From NCBI RefSeq assembly GCF_038066635.1, contig NZ_JBBUTI010000004.1, positions 248,001 through 312,000 of the forward strand: DNA of 64,000 nt, written 5' to 3'. The translations under genes and the position numbers were made by a program. Source of the stretch: Ideonella margarita (lineage in GTDB: Bacteria > Pseudomonadota > Gammaproteobacteria > Burkholderiales > Burkholderiaceae_C). Shown here in pieces: positions 12,465 to 19,045 of this stretch (the first letter of the stretch is position 1; each line of letters opens with the position of its first letter). The notes under the pieces are model-generated. The model had not been told where the DNA came from. It did no database searches and saw nothing but the letters and a program-made list of their open reading frames with translations.

Positions 12465-12533
12465 GGTTCAACCAATCACCTTCACTGGTGCTTGGTGGTC
12501 GACAGGTCCGCGAAAGCGGAAACCGTCTTCCAT

Positions 12534-12609
<76 letters not shown>

Positions 12610-12617
12610 GAAAAATC

Positions 12618-12654
12618 AAAGGGCTGCAGTGAAGACTGCGGCCCTTTGTGTTTT
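12618..12654 (+). terminator. Intrinsic terminator ending the Gly/Cys tRNA cluster
   Basis: A 13-bp stem (12618-12630 with 12635-12647, one T-G wobble) with a GAAG tetraloop, followed by GTGTTTT. Confidence 0.88.
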
Positions 12655-12684
12655 CAGGTGGCGATAATCAGCGCCGCCGTGCCC

Positions 12685-12773
12685 GCCCGGATGGCGAAAC
12701 AGGCAGACGCAGCGGACTTAAAATCCGCCGCCCTTAATCGGGCATACCGGTTCGAACCCGGTTCCGGGCACCA
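12685..12773 (+). tRNA. tRNA-Leu (anticodon UAA)
   Basis: 89 bases with encoded CCA; acceptor GCCCGGA/TCCGGGC, anticodon loop CTTAAAA with UAA at 12719-12721, a long variable arm and T arm ACCGG TTCGAAC CCGGT. A GATAAT hexamer at 12662-12667 could be its -10. From 12718 onward its sequence is also the antisense of the 3' end of murI. Confidence 0.97.
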
Positions 12774-13605
12774 GGGCGCCATCCAGCTGCACGCGCTCTG
12801 CCTGCAGGTTCAGCCCGAGGCCGTCATGGGCCAGACGCTCCAGTACCGCCGGGTCCCCGGTGGACTGCAGCACCACCCGCCCAGCGGGCAGATCAGCCCA
12901 ATGCGCCGGCATGCCCGGGCCGCTTGCCCCAGCGCCCAACTTCATCACCTGTCGCGCCACCGCAGGCCCGGTTTCCAGCAACTCCACGCCGGCGGGCAGT
13001 CGCAAAGCAATCTGGTCGCGCACGAACGGATAGTGGGTGCATCCCAGTACCACCGTGTCCACCTCGGCGGCTGCAATCGGTGCGCAGAACCTGTCCAGCA
13101 ATCGCAGCGTTTCTGCTCGGCCTTCGTCACCGCGCTCGATGGCGGCGGCCAGACCGGGGCACGGCTGCGGCAGCACCAGGCAGTCCGGGGCGTGCCGCTC
13201 CACCAGGCTGGCATAACGGGCACTCGCCAGCGTGCCTGGCGTTGCCATCACTGCGATTCGCTTGTTGCGGCTCTGCAGGGCCGCCGGCTTCACGCCGGGC
13301 TCAACGCCCACCAGCGGCAGGTGAGGAAATTGCTCCCGCAGGCTGTCGATCGCCATCGCGGTGGCCGTGTTGCAGGCCACCACCAGCATGCGGGCGCCTT
13401 GATCCACCAGATGCCGGGCCACGATCAGTGACCGGGTGCGCACATGTTCCGGATCTCGATCACCATAAGGTGCGTAGGCTGAGTCCGCGACGTACAGAAT
13501 CGGCAAGGTGGGGTGTGCCTGCCGCAGGGCGTGCAACACCGACAGGCCACCGACGCCCGAGTCAAAGATGCCGATCAATGGTGCGGAGTGGGGGGTGTCA
13601 TTCAT
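12718..13605 (-). CDS. murI: Glutamate racemase
   Basis: Makes D-glutamate for peptidoglycan from L-glutamate. The protein has 295 residues with both catalytic cysteines: Cys78 in VVACNTAT and Cys189 in LGCTHYP; the substrate loop FDSGVGG is near residue 14. I chose the ATG at 13605 (MNDTPHSAPLIGIFDSG), though upstream in-frame starts exist and the ribosome binding site is weak. The last 18 codons, from GTGFEPVCPIKGGGF outward, are read antisense through tRNA-Leu(UAA), and the stop codon lies in the anticodon loop. The catalytic core ends well before this overlap. Confidence 0.95.
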   Translation of the reverse strand: MNDTPHSAPLIGIFDSGVGGLSVLHALRQAHPTLPILYVADSAYAPYGDRDPEHVRTRSLIVARHLVDQGARMLVVACNTATAMAIDSLREQFPHLPLVGVEPGVKPAALQSRNKRIAVMATPGTLASARYASLVERHAPDCLVLPQPCPGLAAAIERGDEGRAETLRLLDRFCAPIAAAEVDTVVLGCTHYPFVRDQIALRLPAGVELLETGPAVARQVMKLGAGASGPGMPAHWADLPAGRVVLQSTGDPAVLERLAHDGLGLNLQAERVQLDGALVPGTGFEPVCPIKGGGF

Positions 13606-13786
13606 CTCGGCGGCGAGTCTACTCGCCCGGGTGCCTGCCATCACTTTTAGTGGGGGTGTGGCTTGTGATTTCCAGGCTTGCATGCTTAAAATAGCACGAC
13701 CGTTCGATTTATGCTGCGGCAGGGCCCAACAGGCTCGCGCCGATGCTCGTGGTTGCAGTCATGGCCGCAACACACGACCTAGCCAC

Positions 13787-13815
13787 TAGAATCCGGCAGT
13801 TTACGTAAACGTCAA
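13787..13815 (+). promoter_or_regulatory. etfBA promoter region with LiuR-like operator
   Basis: TAGAAT at 13787-13792 is a plausible -10. The start site would fall at about 13799, at the edge of the 16-base sequence TTTACGTAAACGTCAA (13800-13815), an imperfect palindrome (TTTACGT against TTGACGT on the other arm). This resembles the site described for LiuR, the MerR-family regulator of branched-chain amino acid and fatty acid breakdown in proteobacteria, whose regulon often includes etf genes. The motif comparison is from memory and the -35 is not clear. Confidence 0.5.
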
Positions 13816-13848
13816 TTAAACCGACAGATCCGACAGGAGCAACGCGAT

Positions 13849-14598
13849 ATGAAGGTACTGGTACCCGTCAAGCGCGTCGTCGACTACAACGTGAAAGTTC
13901 GCGTGAAGTCTGACGGCACGGGGGTGGACATCGCCAACGTCAAGATGAGCATGAACCCCTTCGACGAAATCGCCGTCGAAGAGGCTGTTCGTCTCAAGGA
14001 AAAGGGTGCCGTCACTGAAGTCATCGCCGTGTCTTGCGGTGTTGCACAGTGCCAGGAAACCCTGCGCACGGCGATGGCCATTGGTGCTGATCGCGCCATC
14101 CTGGTCGAGACCGATGTGGAACTCCAGCCGCTGGCCGTCGCCAAGCTGCTGAAGGCCCTGGTCGACAAGGAACAGCCGGGTCTGATCATCCTGGGCAAGC
14201 AGGCCATCGACGATGACTGCAACCAGACCGGTCAGATGCTGGCCGCCCTGGCTGATCTGCCTCAGGCTACCTTCGCCTCCAAGGTGGAAGTCGCCGACGG
14301 CGTCGCCACCGTGACCCGTGAAGTGGACGGCGGCCTGGAGACGCTGAAGGTGTCGCTGCCCGCAGTCATCACGACCGACCTGCGCCTGAACGAGCCGCGT
14401 TACGTGACGCTGCCGAACATCATGAAGGCCAAGAAGAAGCCGCTGGAAACGGTCAAGCCGGAAGACCTCGGCGTTGACGTGACCCCGCGCATCAAGACGC
14501 TGACCGTGTCGGAGCCGCCCAAGCGTGGCGCCGGCGTGAAGGTTGCCGATGTGGCCGCTCTGGTGGCCAAGCTGAAGAACGAAGCCAAGGTGATCTGA
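13849..14598 (+). CDS. etfB: Electron transfer flavoprotein, beta subunit
   Basis: With EtfA it accepts electrons from acyl-CoA dehydrogenases and passes them to ETF-ubiquinone oxidoreductase. The 249-residue length is typical; the N-terminal MKVLVPVKRVVDYNVKVRVK and the signature DLRLNEPRYVTLPNIMKAKKKP are characteristic, and AMP-binding residues lie in the C-terminal third. The ATG follows CAGGAG. etfA begins one base after the stop, so the subunits are made together. The 243-base upstream gap to murI holds the promoter and LiuR-like site. Confidence 0.97.
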   Translation: MKVLVPVKRVVDYNVKVRVKSDGTGVDIANVKMSMNPFDEIAVEEAVRLKEKGAVTEVIAVSCGVAQCQETLRTAMAIGADRAILVETDVELQPLAVAKLLKALVDKEQPGLIILGKQAIDDDCNQTGQMLAALADLPQATFASKVEVADGVATVTREVDGGLETLKVSLPAVITTDLRLNEPRYVTLPNIMKAKKKPLETVKPEDLGVDVTPRIKTLTVSEPPKRGAGVKVADVAALVAKLKNEAKVI

Positions 14599-14599
14599 C

Positions 14600-15529
14600 A
14601 TGGCCATCCTCGTCATTGCTGAACACGACAACGCGTCCCTGAAGGGCGCGACCCTCAACACCGTGACGGCCGCTGCCGCCATCGGTGGCGACATCCACGT
14701 GCTGGTCGCTGGTCACAACGCCGGTGCCGCTGCTGCGGCTGCCGCTCAGGTGGCTGGCGTGGCAAAGGTGCTGCACGCCGACGACGTGGGTCTGGGCGAA
14801 AGCCTGGCCGAGAACGTCGCGGCCCAGGTGCTGGCCCTGGCCTCCGGCTACAGCCACATCCTGTTCCCGGCGACGGCCAGCGGCAAGAACGTGGCGCCCC
14901 GCGTCGCAGCGAAGCTGGACGTGGCGCAGATCAGCGACATCATCAAGGTGATCTCGGCTGACACGTTCGACCGACCTGTGTATGCCGGCAACGCCATCGC
15001 TACGGTGCAGAGCGCCGATGCGGTCAAGGTCATCACGGTGCGCACCACAGGTTTTGATCCGGCCGCAACGGGTGGCTCGGCAGCTGTTGAGGCTGTCGCC
15101 ACGGTGGCCGGCAACGGCAAGGCCAGCTTCGTGGGCCGCGAAGTCACCAAGAGCGATCGTCCTGAGCTGACCGCAGCCAAGATCATCGTGTCGGGTGGCC
15201 GCGCGCTGGGCTCGAGCGACAAGTTCAATGAAGTGCTGACGCCCCTGGCTGACAAGCTGGGTGCTGCACTCGGCGCCAGCCGCGCCGCGGTGGATGCTGG
15301 CTACGCGCCGAACGACTGGCAGGTTGGCCAGACCGGCAAGATCGTCGCCCCCGGCCTGTATGTGGCCTGCGGCATCTCGGGCGCCATCCAGCATCTGGCT
15401 GGCATGAAGGACTCCAAGGTGATCGTCGCGATCAACAAGGACCCGGAAGCTCCGATCTTCAGCGTGGCCGACTACGGCCTCGAAGCCGACCTGTTCGTGG
15501 CTGTGCCCGAGCTGATCAGCGCTCTTTGA
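14600..15529 (+). CDS. etfA: Electron transfer flavoprotein, alpha subunit
   Basis: FAD-carrying partner of EtfB, 309 residues. The C-terminal FAD domain shows SGGRALGSSDKFNEVL, GQTGKIVAPGLYVACGISGA and the closing INKDPEAPIFSVADYGLEADLF. An intrinsic terminator follows at 15576-15604, then an acyl-CoA dehydrogenase, the natural electron donor for this flavoprotein. Confidence 0.97.
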   Translation: MAILVIAEHDNASLKGATLNTVTAAAAIGGDIHVLVAGHNAGAAAAAAAQVAGVAKVLHADDVGLGESLAENVAAQVLALASGYSHILFPATASGKNVAPRVAAKLDVAQISDIIKVISADTFDRPVYAGNAIATVQSADAVKVITVRTTGFDPAATGGSAAVEAVATVAGNGKASFVGREVTKSDRPELTAAKIIVSGGRALGSSDKFNEVLTPLADKLGAALGASRAAVDAGYAPNDWQVGQTGKIVAPGLYVACGISGAIQHLAGMKDSKVIVAINKDPEAPIFSVADYGLEADLFVAVPELISAL

Positions 15530-15575
15530 TCTGACGCGCCTGATGCGGCACCTCCGGGTGCTGCGAACACTCAGC

Positions 15576-15604
15576 AGGGCGCCCGACGAGGCGCCCTCTT
15601 TTTT
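15576..15604 (+). terminator. Intrinsic terminator after etfA
   Basis: AGGGCGCC - cgacga - GGCGCCCT (15576-15597) followed by C and six Ts. It ends 17 bases before the next start codon, so it may act as an attenuator for the downstream pair. Confidence 0.85.
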
Positions 15605-15621
15605 GCCCTGGAGACAAATCC

Positions 15622-17412
15622 ATGACCTACCGTGCTCCTGTGAAGGACATGTTGTTCGCGATGAAGGAACTCGCGAACATCGACGCCGTGGCCCAGCTGC
15701 CCGGCCTGGAAGACGCCGGCTTTGACACCGCGCAAGCCGTGCTCGAAGAGTGCGCTCGCCTCAACGAGGAAGTGATTGCGCCCCTGAACTGGGAAGGCGA
15801 CATCAATCCGTCGTCCTTCAAGGACGGCAAGGTCAGCGCCACCCCCGGTTTCAAGGAGGCTTTCCAGCAGTTCTCCGCCGGTGGCTGGCAAGGTTTGCAC
15901 CACCCGACCGACTTTGGTGGCCAGGGCCTGCCCAAGCTGATCCATGCGGCGTGCATTGAGATGGTCAATGCAGCGAACACCAGCTTCGCGCTGTGCCCGC
16001 TGCTGACGGACGGCGCCATTGAAGCGCTGCTGACCGCCGGCACCGACGAGCAGCGTGCCACCTTCATCCCGAAGATGATCGACGGCACCTGGACCGGCAC
16101 GATGAACCTGACCGAACCGCAGGCCGGCTCGGACTTGTCGATGGTGCGTTCGCGCGCCGAGCCGCAGCCGGACGGCACTTACAAGATCTTCGGCACCAAG
16201 ATCTACATCACCTGGGGTGAGCACGACATGGCCGAGAACATCGTCCATCTGGTGCTGGCCCGCGTGACCGGCGCACCGGAAGGCGTGAAGGGCATTTCGC
16301 TGTTCATCGTGCCGAAGTTCCTGGTGAACGCCGATGGCTCGCTGGGTGAGCGCAACGACGTGCACTGCGTGAGCATCGAGCACAAGATGGGCATCAAGGC
16401 CAGCCCGACCGCCGTGCTGCAGTACGGCGACAACGGCGGCGCCATCGGCACGCTGGTGGGCCAGGAAAACCGCGGCCTCGAGTACATGTTCATCATGATG
16501 AACGCGGCCCGTTACGGCGTCGGCCTGCAGGGTGTGGCCGTGGCTGACCGCGCTTACCAGCGCGCCGTGCAGTACGCCCGTGACCGTGTGCAGTCGCGCC
16601 CGGTGGATGGCTCGCTGCCCGGCGCCGCGCCGATCATCCATCACCCGGATGTGCGTCGCATGCTGATGACGATGCGCTCGTTGACCGAAGGTTGCCGTGC
16701 GATGTCGCTGGTGGCCGCCGCCGCCTACGACGCCTCGCACGCGCACCCGGATGCCGAGACGCGCAAGCAGAACCAGGCGTTCTACGAATTCATGGTGCCG
16801 CTGATCAAGGGCTACTCCACCGAGATGAGCCTGGAAGTCACTTCGCTGGGCGTCCAGGTGCACGGCGGCATGGGCTTCATCGAGGAAACCGGTGCTGCGC
16901 AGCACTACCGTGACGCCAAGATCCTGACCATCTATGAAGGCACCACGGCCATCCAGGCGAATGACCTGGTCGGCCGCAAGACTTCGCGTGATGGTGGCGC
17001 CACTGCCAAGGCCATCGCCGGTCAGATCGAACAGACCGAGCAGGCGCTCGTCGCACGTGGCAGCGTGGCCTCGCTGGCCGTGGCCAAGCGACTGACCGCC
17101 GCGCGCACGGCCTTCATCGAGGTCGTCGACTTCGTGGCTGGCCAGACCCGCAGCGATCCGAACGCCGTGTTCGCAGGCAGCGTGAACTACCTGATGCTGG
17201 CCGGCAACCTGATGGCGGGCTGGCAGCTGGGCCGCGCCTTGCTGGCGGCGGAAGACCGCCTGGCCGCAGGTGACGATGTGGAATTCATGGCCGCGAAGAT
17301 CACCACGGCCCGGTTCTATGCGGATCACATCCTGACCCGCGTGCCTGGTCTGCGCGACAGCGTGGTGGACGGCGCCGCTGGCGTCACTGACATGGCTCTG
17401 GAGGCTTTCTGA
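15622..17412 (+). CDS. Acyl-CoA dehydrogenase, large (about 600-residue) type
   Basis: FAD enzyme that introduces a 2,3-double bond into an acyl-CoA and hands electrons to ETF. At 596 residues it belongs to the long subfamily that carries an extra C-terminal domain and includes DmdC-like enzymes. Visible features are the N-terminal segment TYRAPVKDMLFAMKELANI, the flavin-binding stretch MNLTEPQAGSDLSMVRS, the GTKIYITWGEHD strand and the C-terminal LTIYEGTTAIQANDLVGRK motif. The ATG follows CTGGAGA. Its stop overlaps the next gene's start (TGATG). Chain length and physiological substrate cannot be read from the sequence; fatty acid or methylthiopropionyl-type acyl-CoA are both possible. Confidence 0.92.
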   Translation: MTYRAPVKDMLFAMKELANIDAVAQLPGLEDAGFDTAQAVLEECARLNEEVIAPLNWEGDINPSSFKDGKVSATPGFKEAFQQFSAGGWQGLHHPTDFGGQGLPKLIHAACIEMVNAANTSFALCPLLTDGAIEALLTAGTDEQRATFIPKMIDGTWTGTMNLTEPQAGSDLSMVRSRAEPQPDGTYKIFGTKIYITWGEHDMAENIVHLVLARVTGAPEGVKGISLFIVPKFLVNADGSLGERNDVHCVSIEHKMGIKASPTAVLQYGDNGGAIGTLVGQENRGLEYMFIMMNAARYGVGLQGVAVADRAYQRAVQYARDRVQSRPVDGSLPGAAPIIHHPDVRRMLMTMRSLTEGCRAMSLVAAAAYDASHAHPDAETRKQNQAFYEFMVPLIKGYSTEMSLEVTSLGVQVHGGMGFIEETGAAQHYRDAKILTIYEGTTAIQANDLVGRKTSRDGGATAKAIAGQIEQTEQALVARGSVASLAVAKRLTAARTAFIEVVDFVAGQTRSDPNAVFAGSVNYLMLAGNLMAGWQLGRALLAAEDRLAAGDDVEFMAAKITTARFYADHILTRVPGLRDSVVDGAAGVTDMALEAF

Positions 17413-18362
17413 TGGCTTTGCCTGGCGCACTTGCAAACCTGCCGCTGCCGATCATCGGCTCGCCGCTGTTCATCATTTCCAACCCTAAGCTCGTGATTGC
17501 CCAGTGCATCGCGGGCGTCGTGGGCTCGATGCCGGCGCTCAACGCGCGTCCGGCTGCGCAGCTCGACGACTGGCTGGCTGAAATCACCGAGGGCCTGGCT
17601 GCCCACAACGCCGCACATCCTGATCGTCCGGCTGCGCCGTTCGCCATCAACCAGATCGTGCACAAGAGCAATGACCGGCTCGAGCACGACCTGGAAGTCT
17701 GCGCGAAGTACAAGGTGCCCATCGTCATCACGTCGCTCGGCGCCCGGGTCGATGTGAACGAGGCGGTGCACGCCTGGGGCGGCGTGGTGATGCACGACAT
17801 CATCAACAACGCCTTTGCCCACAAGGCGATTGAAAAGGGCGCTGACGGCCTGATCGCCGTAGCGGCCGGTGCTGGCGGCCATGCGGGCACGAAGAGCCCG
17901 TTCGCCCTGATCCAGGAAATCCGTCAGTGGTTCGACGGCCCCCTGGCGCTGTCGGGCTCGATCGCCTCCGGCGGCGCGGTGCTGGCGGCACAAGCCATGG
18001 GTGCTGACTTCGCCTACATCGGCTCGGCCTTCATCGCCACCGAAGAAGCGCGCGCCGTGGAAGGCTACAAGCAGGCCATCGTCGACGGCAACAGCGATGA
18101 CATCGTCTACAGCAACCTGTTCACCGGCGTGCACGGCAACTACCTGAAGCCGTCGATTCTGGCGGCTGGCCTGGACCCAGACAACCTGCCAGAGAGCGAT
18201 CCGTCGGCCATGAACTTCGGCGGTGATGCCAAGAAGGCATGGAAAGACATCTGGGGCTGCGGCCAGGGCATTGGCGCGATCGATCAGGTGCTGCCGGCTG
18301 GCGAACTGGTCGCCAAGCTCAAGCGCGAATACGACGCCGCCCGCGCGCGCCTGAAGCTTTGA
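17412..18362 (+). CDS. Nitronate monooxygenase-like FMN enzyme
   Basis: FMN-dependent TIM-barrel protein of 316 residues in the 2-nitropropane dioxygenase family, which also includes enoyl-ACP reductase FabK. Seen: PLPIIGSPLFIISNPKLVIAQ at the N-terminus, the phosphate-binding GAGGHAG segment and the FMN loop GSIASGGAVLAAQAMGADFAYIGSAF. The start codon overlaps the acyl-CoA dehydrogenase stop by one base, so the two proteins are probably made in step. Annotation as nitronate detoxification comes from the family; the coupling suggests a role in acyl-CoA metabolism instead, which is inference. A terminator follows. Confidence 0.88.
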   Translation: MALPGALANLPLPIIGSPLFIISNPKLVIAQCIAGVVGSMPALNARPAAQLDDWLAEITEGLAAHNAAHPDRPAAPFAINQIVHKSNDRLEHDLEVCAKYKVPIVITSLGARVDVNEAVHAWGGVVMHDIINNAFAHKAIEKGADGLIAVAAGAGGHAGTKSPFALIQEIRQWFDGPLALSGSIASGGAVLAAQAMGADFAYIGSAFIATEEARAVEGYKQAIVDGNSDDIVYSNLFTGVHGNYLKPSILAAGLDPDNLPESDPSAMNFGGDAKKAWKDIWGCGQGIGAIDQVLPAGELVAKLKREYDAARARLKL

Positions 18363-18422
18363 GGCTCTGACGATCTGCATTGGTCAACGCGCCGCTGTCT
18401 GCGGCGCTGGCCCCACCAGCCC

Positions 18423-18443
18423 GCCCACCCGGTGGGCTTTTTT
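18423..18443 (+). terminator. Intrinsic terminator after the acyl-CoA dehydrogenase pair
   Basis: GCCCAC - ccg - GTGGGC followed by six Ts. The T-run overlaps the stop codon of the convergent Cys-rich gene. Confidence 0.82.
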
Positions 18444-18789
18444 ACGCCTTGCGCTCTGGCTCCAGCCAGGCATCACAGCCGCTGGCTGCGCTGATCCAGC
18501 GACGCGCCAGCCGCGACACCGCGCCTGCACACCAACTCGGCAACCACGGCAGCATGGTGGCCGGCTGGCTCACCATGCCGCATCGGTACAGGTGCAGCGG
18601 CTCATCCCAGTGCAGTGCCCGGCATCGACCGTGCAGCTTGCCGCTGACCAGTGCGCCCATGGGGCAGGGCTCTGCCGCACAGCACACGCCGCACCCGTTG
18701 CAGGGCTCGCCCGGCCGGGGTTTGGCAGGCGCCGCGTCATGCAGATGGATCACGATGGGGCTGCGTGTGGCCCCGTGGCTCGTAGGCAT
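18442..18789 (-). CDS. Small cysteine-rich protein, YkgJ-like zinc/iron-chelating cluster
   Basis: About 115 residues from the ATG at 18789. The core is CNGCGVCCAAEPCPMGALV, then RCRALHW, YRCGM and further Cys residues, the spacing of the YkgJ-type cysteine cluster thought to bind a metal or Fe-S centre. The function is not known. The open frame extends upstream to 18963, but that part is not family-like and would run into the sucA leader. It is convergent with the gene before it, and its stop codon lies in that gene's terminator. The start choice is moderate: only GGG precedes the ATG. Confidence 0.7.
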   Translation of the reverse strand: MPTSHGATRSPIVIHLHDAAPAKPRPGEPCNGCGVCCAAEPCPMGALVSGKLHGRCRALHWDEPLHLYRCGMVSQPATMLPWLPSWCAGAVSRLARRWISAASGCDAWLEPERKA

Positions 18790-19045
18790 CCCGATGATTC
18801 TGATCGGGGATTTCCCGGCTTGTAAGGAAAGCAAACGGGTAGAAGGCGCGTAATTCCACGCACGCGGACCGGTTACAACGGTGCTACAGTGCCGGTCGTG
18901 ATGATTTAGTTCCTTCTGTGTCCCCTTGCTGGTTTTCGAGACAAGCAGCAAGGCGGGTCGCAATCCGCCTACCGGTAGAGCCGGGCCGCGGAAGGTTGTT
19001 CAACCCATCGGAGCTCTGGAAACCGGAGCAAAAGGTGAGCGAAAT
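18790..19045 (+). other. sucA upstream region
   Basis: A 256-base gap between the Cys-rich gene and sucA. It should hold the operon promoter, but I find no -35/-10 pair at normal spacing; TACAGT at 18885-18890 is the best -10-like hexamer. A GGCGG...CCGCC hairpin lies near 18952-18970, in the probable leader. AAAGGTGAG directly upstream of the sucA ATG is a strong ribosome binding site. Confidence 0.4.

Noticed and set aside
18790..19045. Promoter for sucA at TTACAA/TACAGT
   Set aside because: The two hexamers are not at a workable spacing; reported only as an unresolved leader.
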